Shown one piece after another: positions 28,301 to 40,300 of a stretch of DNA of 64,000 nt. The notes under the pieces were generated by a model that was not told the origin of the DNA, ran no database searches, and saw only the letters and a program-made list of their open reading frames with translations. The stretch is from assembly GCA_038380435.1 (NCBI GenBank), contig JAWZYU010000017.1:21761283-21825282 (forward strand). Direction: 5' to 3'. Within the stretch, counting starts at the first letter, position 1, and every line of letters begins with the position of its first letter. Position numbers and translations under genes: made by a program. The stretch comes from Ryuthela nishihirai (lineage: Eukaryota; Arthropoda; Arachnida; Araneae; Heptathelidae).

Positions 28301-31300
28301 AACAGGATCTTATTAAAACTGGCTTGAATAGCTAAATGCAACAAATGTTGCTTAGGATAGATGTATCTGGAAAACAAAACTGCAGCATTTTATGATTTCT
28401 AAATCCTTTTATTGCAGGAAAATTATATGTATGCAATCAATTTTGCAGCTATATAAGAAAATGGATATCTGTAATGTCACAGATTTGTTTTCTAATTCAT
28501 GCTGGCATTAAAATACCAATACAGGTGTCTTGGCTTCAAAGGTGAATCAATCTTCTTGCATTTCTCTCTTCCCACAAAGGAAAAATTTTCCTCTAATTCT
28601 TTGAAATGCATTTTCTCATGTTCTCAATATGAAGTTAGCATTAAAGATGTTTTTTCTGGTGAATACTTAAATTTTAAGAACAGGTTTATTGCTTTAAAAT
28701 TGTCCTATACTCTTGATAATACAACATAAAAATCATAAAAATGACTCTTTATGTTTGTAAAACACAGGCCAATTATACTGAAGAGATATTTATGTATTAT
28801 GCACTTGCCTGTGGGAATAACTTCTTGTAAAAATACAACAAAGAAAGGTGTAACAAGATCATTCATGCCTTGAACATAGCCACTGGCAGGATGACGAATA
28901 GCCCATATATACAATATACGTTCAAATGCCTGAAATAAGATCATATATTTTAATTTTCCAAGAGATACAAAGAGTGTAAGGTTTATTTTAGTGAACTAAA
29001 AATAATGTTTATACACTTATTTATGAGTAACTGAAAAATATAATGTTCTTCCAATTACTAAGTTAATTACACATTTTTTCAAAGGTTAAACAGAAAATAT
29101 ATATTATTACAAAAACATATTGATACAATAATAGTGATAACATGAAATTACTCTGATTACTGTTATATGGCAATATTATAATAATCATCAGATATCAAAG
29201 ACTCCCAGTTATTCATTTCATGCTTATATTAATCCCAACTTTGCCAGCATTGATCTTTATCTCTGCTAACTCAGCCCTTGGTCAGAAAAGGGACACTGAT
29301 GGGCTTGGAAAGGTTGTCATCTGTTTGATGGATAATAAAGCTGTGACTCTGTGTGTAGGAGAGCTCTACCCTGTACACGTAAAGAATAATGTGGATGGCC
29401 TTGATGGGAGGCTTCCATTATCTCCTTACAGCTGCCAAGTGAGTCTTTTTCCCAACCTTCTCTGAATCCTTGAAGTCTTAGTGACCTGGCCATTTAGCCC
29501 AATGTGTGCAAAAAAGTGTCTCTCAGAGGTAAAACAATGCAACTTATGCTTATATTCATAAAAAAAATGTGATTTTAGAAACCAGATTTTTTTCAGCTTT
29601 CATCAAATCTGAACTTGTTTTATGGTATGTAATACCATAAAACAAATAATAATGCTTGCTATATATTCCAACTTGCATAATTCGACTTGCTAACCTTTAG
29701 ATATTGAACTTTACTTCATATTACCACAATGTCAATGCTTTTCAGGATTTACTTCTGAAGGGCACTTTTTTTGCATGATTGAATAAATGGCCATGTTAAG
29801 GACCCAATGGGCTCAGAAAAGGTTGGAGAAAAGGATCAACTGGATAGCTGTTGAGATAGACGAAAGACTCCCATCAAGGCTATCCAGCATGTTCTTTAAC
29901 ATATACAGGTTATGGCTCTCCTGCACATAAAACCATACATAACATCCAACATATGGTAGTCTTTCCTAGCTCATTGGTGACCCTTTACTCAAGAGCAGAA
30001 TTGAGGTTAGCAAAACAAATTCTCAATTGAAAACATAGCTGGGACTCAAACTAGAAATACCAGTTTATGAGTCTGGCAAGCTACCATGTCAGCCATCACT
30101 CCTTCAATCCTTTGGATTGAAGATGAATCATGCGATGAATCATGCAGCAGATGCGATATTTTTGTCCTGTGAATCTTTATTTGCAGCTTTCTGAACTTCA
30201 ATAGAAAAAAATCAAGTGGCTTCATTTGTGTATAAAAAAAGAGTTAATACTGAGGCAACATCATTATCTATACTAGTTCCTCCAAAATTAATTAGATCAG
30301 TAAAGGGTGAGAACAGTTAAAAATAACTGACAGCAAACAACAAAATCATTTTTACTTGATAATAGAGAATGCCTTATAGTGCTGAATGTTTGAAATTATT
30401 TTGCCACCGTGAAGAAACTGATAGTTTGAAATGTTAACTTTAAAAAGAAAAAAGTTAAAGGAAGTAGTTGCCATATGGATACATATTAATGATTTTTTTT
30501 ATGTTACAGTAAAAACTCTATTTTCTTCTACATGTGAATAAAACTACTTAAAAACTACTACTTTGTTTTACTTAAAGGAAATTTATTTAATTAATATTAT
30601 ATATATACTGTTGCATTATGTATACTGTTTGTTAACTTAGGTACTGAAATGATAGATATATTTTAGAGTGTTCCTATACGACAATTCCATTAAAAAAACT
30701 GACTAAAGAGATATAAAAAAAGCTAAAAAATTGAAAGTTACAATTAAAAAAAAGAAAACCTTTTCAATTTTTGGTGTTAAATTTAGCAAAAAAAAAAGTA
30801 TAAAAACATTTGACAAGAGATGATTTTTTGGTTACTTACCTTCTGAACAATTTCTTGTTGAAACAGTGGAACTAAAGGACTCATTCTTGGAACATCTATA
30901 TGAATCTGCAGAAGATACGTTTTATAATGTTGAATCTTAATGCCAATCTCTTAGCAGTTTACACAGTTTTAATTTTGAATTCCAAGCACAAATACTGTAT
31001 AAAATTCTATACGTTTTACTTAATAAGGTATTATCCTGGTAATGTTTCTGACTTAGGTCAGATCTATAACTTAAGATATTAAAAGCTCTATTAACAAAAC
31101 TTCAAAGAATGAAGAACTAGGCTAGGTATAAAACTTTGCCATGATAATGCTTTGTTAAGTAATTAGACTGCAACTTATACAACTTTCATTAGCAGAATTT
31201 ATTTTCATTTCTGACAATTTCACTTATGAATTACAACCCTTAATGTAGCAATTAACAATATATCTTATGTACAATATACATTATCATCAGAGTAACTAAC

Positions 31301-34300
31301 ATAACTCCTCTTTTAAGCCTACGTATCAAATTCAAAATATAATTTGAATATGATATGGATGGCAAGTAATTATTATGTTTATGAAAAATTAGATTTATAT
31401 TAAGAATGTAGTCCTACCACTACCAGTCGTCTTCCAATGGTGCATCTTGATACAGCATGCTCCATGGAAGATGCTATTTGTCTTTGGATGGTAGATAGTG
31501 ATGCCTACTGGCTGTTCTCACTATCACGAATCCTCCCATCCAGTTTGCCTGGGTCGGCTGGTGCCTTCATGGCAGGTATGTGTTGCCTCCAGGACCCACT
31601 GCCACCAACATCATCCTACTGTGGCATCACTCTGACCTGGATGCAGGCTAATACGATGACATGACTAAACAGCTATTTTGAGGCCCACGAAGTGTCCCTT
31701 CTGGAACTCACTGAGTTGCTAGTACAGTCGTTGGGTATGTCATTGCGGCATCCCCATCAGCTACTGATATCAACACAACTGCAATAGCAGTCAGAATGGT
31801 AAATGCATGTGAGTGGCACTCCTTACATATGTCCCAGGATGCCCATTTCCCCTGTGTGCTGAAATTACTCTATATGTTTATTGGTGTCAAATTTCTAATC
31901 ACTTGCATGCCTGGCTAGGAAGTATTTGCATGCTGAGTTTCACGGTTGACAGATTATTTTATCAGGGTACCTCAATTTTTTGGTCAAAGATTGCAATTGA
32001 AGCATGTAAAGAAATGTTAGCCAATTCTAGGATGAGGGGAAGAGGAGAAAAAATTAATGATACATTACCTAAAACATTATCATCAGAGTAATGATTATAT
32101 GTAAAATTAAATTATTTGCACATACAATACAAAAGCCCCTTGTAAATCACACATTTACAGTTCATGTACTGGATTATTCAAAGAAAATGTTCTGAGCTTA
32201 CCCTATTGATCACAGCTCATGGTTTCATTCATGACCTTTCTTATAATTGATCATAAACTTATTGTGATTCACTTGAACATTCAGAAATTGTACCTTTACT
32301 ATACATGAATATAAGAAAGTTTTTGCAATAAACAATGCACAAACATTCTCATATATCACATTATGTAAATAATGACTGTAGACTGTAATAGGATCACTAG
32401 ATAGTGGGGTAATGTGATATATAGGTAATATATACCACCATAAAGTTATAACCATGGGCACCAGCAGGAGGAGGAGTAAGAGGAGCAATCCCCCAGGAAA
32501 AATTAAATGAAAAAATTAATTTATGTTAAATAATATCAGGTGTACCAAAAAGTAATGTTTTTTTTAAAGAATGTATGCATGATTCCTTATTTGCAACTAC
32601 ACTCATTAATGAACAGCTCAACATAAATATTTATGTCTTGAAACATCAGAAACAAAATTTCTTTTTCCAAATTCCAATGAGAATTACACTTTCGAAACTT
32701 CTTCCTCATTAAATAGTTTAACATGCTACTTTAAGTATTTATTTCTAAAAAAATTCAGCGCCGACACGGCGGGAATCGAACATGAATCTGGAATGAATCT
32801 GAAGAGATGCAGGTTCAATTCCCGCTGTGTTGGCGATGAATTTTTTTTCAGAATCATTTATTAATGTTTGATGTCTATCTTAACAGGGAATACTGTGCAT
32901 TCACTATGGATTGATTTATTTCTATCAGCTGTCCTGTATTATGTCAAAACTTGGCAATAAAATTAAACATAGTAAAGCTCATAAAAATTATATTTGAAAC
33001 CAAAAGTTGCAACCAAGACAAAATTTGCAAAAGTTTTATTGGAAACTATGATTTATTTCCACAGATACAACCTATGGGCTATAATTTTTGGGATCCCTGG
33101 TTCAGATAACTATATACTAAATTCAAAATAATGTGACACTCATATTTCTCCAGCTGAAAAACTTATATAGCAATACACACACACTTATATATATAAACAC
33201 TGCCTGGCCAAGTTATTTTGAACACTGTGTAACGCTCCAAAGAAATGCAAAATACTTTTAAGTTTGGACCCTATTTCTGATCCAATTAGGTGAATGCTCC
33301 GGATAGTTCAGTCGGGCGCCAGGCAATAATTAACAAATTGCCAAATAAATAAATAAAGTTAAATTAGGGTTCAAAATACCAGCGAGTGTTAATGAGTAAG
33401 AATCCAAAATATGATTGTCAAGTTTAAATATCTAAATATAATCAAAACTTAATTCACGTTGCTCAAGAGAAAAAATTAGTAAAGACTCAAAAGGGTTAAA
33501 TAACAAACAAATTTACTTCCAAAAATCACTCGCCAAAACTTCAGTGAAGAAGATACATTAATTGAGCACTCTTCCGTGTTACATGCTTATGCTCTACTCA
33601 CTGTACTATGTGCTGTTACAACTCACTGTGCTGTACTATGCTGTGACTGTTGAGTTGCTGTGAGTAGCATGTCATCAGGTTTTAACAAGAGGTACAAAGT
33701 CGGCATGTGTCATGTTGCACGCTGGGAAAGACATTTACATAAACTGACGAGCGGTGCAAGCTATGACGCAAGAGGGGGCGTGTCCTTGTGCACGTGCTTT
33801 AGCGGGTGACAGTCGGAAGATCGGAGTTGCGCATGCACAACTCCTAACTCTTGGAAACGAGTGCTGTGATGTCAAAAAGGAAATAAAAAACCCCAAAATG
33901 ATAAATATAATGTAAATTAAGCAAAACTGGTTAAGGTAAAGTAAAAGTGAATGATGGGGCATCACAATTGTACATGTGTAAAATAGCATGAAATATGCCA
34001 ATAAATGCAAAGTGTCTTACTGACAGTATTCTACATCCCTACAAAGTCCTATAAAAGCCATAAAGGCATGGTGGGGAGCAAAGTCAAGTATGACATGGGT
34101 AAAAGGCTGATTAGACTGACTTTGAAAGGGATCATTTCATTTTTTGAAAAAGATCATCATTGCACAATGAGTAGGAGCATCCATAACAGAAGTGATGGAA
34201 CTCAGCAGAAAATCACAGGATGCAATATCTCAAATGTATGGAGAATGGCAACAGTCTTAACATACATTCACAAATCATGGCAAATGCAGAAGGAAAAAAG

Positions 34301-37300
34301 GCTCTGATAGACAGGGGCAGGCATTTGTTGGCATGAACTGTATGGCAAAACAGAGCTTATACAGTTCATCACCAAATGAGATGACAGTTAGCAATACTTC
34401 AAAACCCATTTCAACAAGAACTACACAAGAGAATTGAAAACTTTAAGATATGGGAACTGTACCATGATACTAAAGCCTTCCATTTCCAAAAACAAGATTT
34501 GAACTAATGCTGTACCAGAACAGCAAATTTAGTCAGTGGAGAACCAGAAACATATTTGTATGGTCAAATGAAATGTTTTACACCATTTTCAAAAGAGGGC
34601 AGTGACAACCCAGTGAAGCAATGACCCATTATGTGTAGCTCCTATTGTTTAAGGTGCTAGAGGCAGTGTGATGGTGTGGGAAGCATTTTCTTGGCACAGA
34701 TTGGGTCCTCTGGTTTCTGTGCAGAGTTGATTCACTTCCAAGAAGTTGAAAAGCACATTAGGCAATCAGGGCATAATCTTTACCCTGGTGGAGATGGTAT
34801 ATTCTAAGATGATAATGTACTGATTCATCACTTTTGAATCATACAGGAATGGTTGAAGATCATGAAACAGGCTTTTATCATCTCTGACCTGCACAATCAC
34901 CAGATGTTAATTCAATCAAAAAACCATGGGAAAATTTGGAACACATTATTTGAATTCACAGACCTCTGCCCTTTTCACTTTGAGATGTACAGGTCATTTT
35001 GCAGGAAGAGTAGATCCAAATGCCTCCCGCAGTATTTCAAAATATAAGGAAAGAATGATACATCAACTATGGGCTGTTATCTCTACCAGTGGAGGCCTGA
35101 CTAAGCTTTAGATAGGTGTTTGTAATAATTTGGCCAGGCTTTGAGTTTGTTTTCCCTCTGAGCATTACTTTTGAACACAGTGGGCTAAATGGCCAAGTCA
35201 CAAGGACCCCATGGGCTCAGAGAAGGTTAAAAGGGGAACCACTGAACAGCTATTAAGAGACAGATGGTAATCTCCTGTTAAGGCCATCTAGTGTGTTCAA
35301 AGTGCACAGAGTATGGTTCTCTTGCACACAGGGCCACAGTTTAACATCGCATGACTAATGGTGGCCTTTCCAAGCCCATCAGCGTCCCTTGTTGAGAACA
35401 GGATGGGGGTTAGCAGAGATAAGATAGCTGGCAGTTTAGACTCAAACCTGGGAACTGCATATTAAAAGCCTTGCCCACTACCAACTGAGCCCCGTATTTG
35501 GACAAGCAATGTATATGTACACTCATATATGCAATTACAGCAGTGTGATACTTACTTGTCTATAGGTTTCTTGATGAATGTCTTCATTTCTTGTTTCATA
35601 ATACTGACTTATAAAATTCAAATATTCTTCTCTTTTCCTCTTGAGAACTGATTCTCTTCTCTCAATGTTTGCAGGAAGATACCCCTGAAAATAAAAATGT
35701 TTTTCTATGTTCTCATTTAACAAACTTGAAACAAAAATTAAAGTTATACTGTTAAACATACTGCTCATCAAAAATAAAATATAAATCAATAAAATGTGCA
35801 TATCTCAAAATATATTTTGACAAATTAACAAAATGTCACAGGAAGATGCCAAAATAATGCTTTGATAAGTCACGAAATTCAGGTCAAAATGATTTTTACA
35901 TATATCCTAAAAAATTGAATAAAGGAAAGTAAGTGAAAAAGGGGGAGTGGTTTTGAATGCAAAATGTAGGATCAATAGAAATGCTGACCTCTCTAGTACT
36001 AATGCAGGCCTAAGAGTATTGTTTCACGTCCTCAATAAGATAATCCAGAGAATGGAAGGGCAATAAAGTCTGCTGTGGAATAAGAGCAGTTCTAAGGTCC
36101 TGGAGGGTTTGGGGGAGAGATTGAAGTCTGCAATATGTCCATCTAGGGCATTCCATAGATAGGGGTGTCTAAAGGTGGCCTATATGAGTCCAATCTTTCA
36201 CACTGTACAGCCTGCATACGTGTAGGCAACCCTACACTTATGCAGCCTTTTGTACATAACTAACAGCCATCTAGTTAACATGGGCAATCAAAAAATTATG
36301 CTTATGAAATCTTATGTGTTGCCCTATATTTACAATTAATTGCATTTTAAATTTTATTTGAGGAAATCAAAATTACATTAATCATAGTTGATTCATCTAT
36401 TATTTGATTTTGACTGTAGCCTTCCTTCATGTGCAGGCTCATGCATGTTGCCCATGACTTTAGTCATTTTATCTGTTTCAACCCCTAGTCAAAAAAGTGT
36501 GCACAGCCCTGCCACAGATGCTTTATTGGATTGAGAGAGAGCGAATGCAAGCCATTTCATTCACTGAATATCTTCTTTTCAAAATATTGGTTGGTCAGTC
36601 TTGCTCTGTGTGGATGGACATTATCATCCATTAGTAGAAAATCATCATCACCAGATAGGGTTTGACATATAGGGTGAAGGATCTCATTCTGATATTTCAG
36701 AGCATTCACAAAACCTCCATTAAACATTCTCATGTTTAATTAATGAAAACAATTAAACAAGAGATCAGTACAGATACCCAATGAAAACCTGGCCCTCAAA
36801 GTCAGGCCTCCACTACCAAATGCACTTCTCTCAACAATATTATGGGGCTGGTTGTGGGTTCCCACCTTTCTCCAGATCAGTGCACATCTGCTGTCCATTG
36901 TAGAAAAAATCTCCACTTGCCTGTTAACAAGATGTGACTCTTGTTCTTAGATCCAGGCTTTATGATTACAACACCATTTCAAGCATACCCATTTGTGTCT
37001 CATAGTTAATGGGTCACACACAACAGGTTGGGTTGTTTTACCTCTAAGCAGCACTTTTTTGCACACCATGGGCTAAATGGCCAGGTCACAAGGACCCCGA
37101 AGGCTCAGAGAAGGTTGGGGGAGGGGACCCTCTGGAACGGCTGTTGGGAGACAAATGGTAGCCTCTCGTCAAGGCCATCCAGCATGTTCTTTAACGTGCA
37201 CAGGGTATGGCTCTCCCATACATGGGGACACAACTTAATGTTTCATCTGACAAACAGTGGCCTTTCCAAGCCCATCGGTGTACCCTACTGACTGTATGCA

Positions 37301-40300
37301 GGGTGGAAAATTTTGCAGAGATAAATCTCAACACTGACCCAGCTGGGACTCGAACCTGGGAACTACAGATTATGAACCTGGTGCACAACCGATTGAGTCA
37401 CCCCTGCCCCGTGCACACCAGGTTTGCAGGCATAGAGTCCAGCCTTGTGAAGCCATCTGGTCACAACTGAAGCAGATACCTTCTTTCCTGTGGCTGCAAT
37501 GAAGTCTGAACACAAAAGATGATGCTGTTGCTCTCCATTTGGGACATTAGTCCAATATAGTGATCAATTTGAGGGTTTGTAACCATCAGACAGGTATTCT
37601 AATAACTGTTTGAGTTATTTGGAATTGCTATCATGGTCTTGATATCATGATATCAAAGAATATAGCCATCTCCATGATTGTTTGAATAGCTACAACCTTG
37701 CAACAGCTCCCTTGTTTTGAGTTGTCTAAACATTTTCTATAAATAAATAAATAATAAAATAAATACACCCTGAAGCAGCTGCTTGCCACAGAGGTCCGAC
37801 AAGAGCCCATCAGGTTTATATGCCATAGTAGAAGGTTGTGAGGAAGGCGAGACCTCAGCAGAAAAACAACACAAACGTCCATGCCTTACCCGAGACTTGA
37901 ATCCAGGTACCTTTGATCAGCAGCCAAGTGCACTAACCATTCTATAAAGCAATCAATTATTTCAAACTAACAATGAAGTGTTTCAGTTTGAAATGATAGA
38001 GCCATCTACAAAATTACTCCTTTCATAGGGTATCTGTTTCACATTTCTGTGACATGAGATTTATATGTCGATTTTTCCAAACTACATATTAAATTACCTA
38101 GATATGTTTTTAAAAATTCATTTATCTTAAGATTTTTTTAATTCCCATTTTAGTGATCTGTGCTTTTCACTTTTAATGAGCAATGTACAAGTAATAAGTT
38201 AGAAACTTTTTTATAATATTGTTACGACAGAAGAATCTGGCAACCGAAAGCAAAGTTTCAGCCAACGAATAAGAACGTTGGGAGAATTTGGAGAAGAAGA
38301 GTGGAGCGTTAACGGTCGTTTTGTATTGTAACGGTCGTTGTGTTGTAACGGTCGTGAGTTCGAAAATGGACGGTGAGCTGTTCTGAGACAGTGCGCGTAA
38401 GTATCAAGAAGTAACTTGATGTGTTGTGTATACGCGGAAGGATAAAAGTGGGATCTTTTATCGTTAAGTATCAAGAAGTAACTTGATGTGTTGTGTATAC
38501 GCGGAAGTATAAAAGTGGGAACTTTTATGGCTAACTTCGAATGTCTACACGGACTGTCTTTTTGTTCGGCTAGTGTGTGAAAAGTTATTAGCACAGGACG
38601 AGAATTGGTTTACGAGTGAAGATCTTCGGGTGACCTGGTAAATCAAGTAAAAGGTAGTATTTTAGTAAAATACACAGAGCTGAGATTGTGTGCTCTACGC
38701 AGGAAGATTGATGACTTGTGCATGTTAATAGTTGATTTGTTAATAAGATACTTCATCCATATTTCCTTTGTAACAATTTACCTTGTATTGAATTTGGTTT
38801 TGAAATATAGCTTTTAATACTCACGCTCAGTGGCTATCCATTTTTGTGATCCGCAACATTTGGTGTCAGAAGTGGGATTAATTAATTGAATGCCGTTAAC
38901 TAGAAGTATGGATGAATTAGTAAAGTTGATAAATAGCTTCAAAGCCGATATGACTGCGCTGATGACTGATAGGAAAACCATTATGACTACGCTGATGACT
39001 GATATGAAAGCCGATATGGCTGCGCTGATGACTGATAGGAAAGCCATTATGGCTACGCTGATGACTGATAGGAAAGCCGTTATTGCTACGCTGATGACTG
39101 ATAGGAAAGCCGTTATTGCTACGCTGGTGACTGATATTAAAAGTGATCTAGCTGCCCAAAGCGATAAAATAGGTGACCAGATGACTGATATGGCTACACA
39201 GATGAATGACATTAAAAGTCAAAATAATGAGTTGAGAACTGAGATAGTTTCTCAAAAAGATGATTTGAAAGCCGAAATGGCCGCACAAAATAATGAGTTG
39301 AGAAATAAAATAGGTGACCTGGCCGCACAAAATACTGAGATCAGAGCTGAAGTGGCTTCTCAAGTTGGTAAGATTATTGATCACTTCAAGGATCATAAAA
39401 CCGAACTCAATAGACAATGCAATAGTTTAAATGTTGAATTTGTCAGTGAAAAAGATGATCTTGATAGTGTTAAGTTAGATTGTAAACATGGAAAAGAAAA
39501 AGAGAAAGGCAACGCATATAAAAATGTGGATCTGCTACTGGAAATCAAGAATCGTAGAGATAGCGCAGAAAATGCCTTTGACCACGCAACTACTGGTAAT
39601 GCATGGCAGAGTGTCTATGTCGCTGGTGACATGTCTAGGAACTGTGAAGAACAATCACACAGATCAGAGAGCTGCGAGACTATACAGTACGCTTTGCACT
39701 TCAAAATACCTAGGTATACAAGTCTGGCTCGATCTGAAGAGAGATCCACACGAAAGGTATTCTATTCCTCGCTCTCAGCAAAATGCGTCATGGACAATTA
39801 TCGCAAAGGCAGAGTAACGAGTGGTAATGAAGGGGAACGAAACAGAGTTTACGTTTCGCAGAGTGGTCCGAGTAAAGAAGAGGCGTCCATTCATCATAGA
39901 TACAAAGTGCCATTCGGCTTTACCGCGGAAGTCGGAGAGATTTTTCCGAAGCATATAGCCACACTCGAATCGTTTATAGAAAGTGGGGATTTAAGGAAGA
40001 GGAATTCCGAAGATTGGCTTAGAAGCGTAACAGGTGATGCTGGTAAAGGAGCTTCAGGCAGAGACAGTACTTCAAAGACTGACTTAGATATTCCTTTTTC
40101 TATGAGTAATAAATTGTGCTCGGATAACAGTAACTTTCTGGATGAAACTAAGCCTCAGAGTTACGATCAGAGAGAAGTGAAGCCCTCAGATAATCTCAAC
40201 GTAGCCATGCTGAATTTCTTTTCTGAACAGTCAATGCGTAGATTTGGACATTATAACCATTTAGATTATAAGGATATAGAAAAGTTTTATCACGACTACA

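Larger units (their letters stand above)
33194..35513 (+). mobile_element. Tc1-like transposon, degenerate, with nested insertions
   Basis: The left end has CACTGCCTGGCCAAGTTATT. The right end (ATTTGGACAAGCAATG-TA) is separated from the body by a SINE at about 35143-35492, whose target duplication copied ATTTGGCCAGGC/ATTTGGACAAGC. Plus-strand transposase traces are at 34680-34860 (a decayed [10 protein letters not shown] and DDNVLIHH). A candidate solo LTR occupies 33228-33966. Confidence 0.7.
35759..38187 (-). mobile_element. Tc1-like transposon, minus strand, with several insertions
   Basis: TA-bordered ends CTGCTCATCAAAAATAAAAT (35761) and, at the right, ACTTTTAATGAGCAATG-TA (38186-38187). 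On the minus strand the sequence near 36500-36720 reads [15 protein letters not shown], then [20 protein letters not shown], a Tc1 catalytic segment with frame breaks. It carries a family B SINE (37023-37411), a family A SINE (37738-37945) and an unidentified piece near 35945-36230 that might be a LINE end. Confidence 0.7.

Noticed and set aside
28499..28729. 76-codon plus-strand frame next to a TBC1D22 exon
   Set aside because: No domain, opposite strand, in intron DNA; chance.
28800..28815. GT donor GTGCAT for the glutamine-finger exon
   Set aside because: It gives phase 2, which does not fit the next exon; GCAAGT four bases away fits phase and homology.
31437..32091. Two open frames of 75 and 92 codons as a gene
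   Set aside because: No recognisable similarity, separated frames, inside a probable retroposed insertion.
38211..38594. 127-codon minus-strand frame in the 5' LTR and its near-identical partner at 41929-42318
   Set aside because: Both are simply the reverse strand of the same LTR; no domain, and duplicated only because the LTRs are.
38956..39153. CRISPR-like or minisatellite array
   Set aside because: The repeats are contiguous 33-bp coding units in the Gag-like frame, without spacers.
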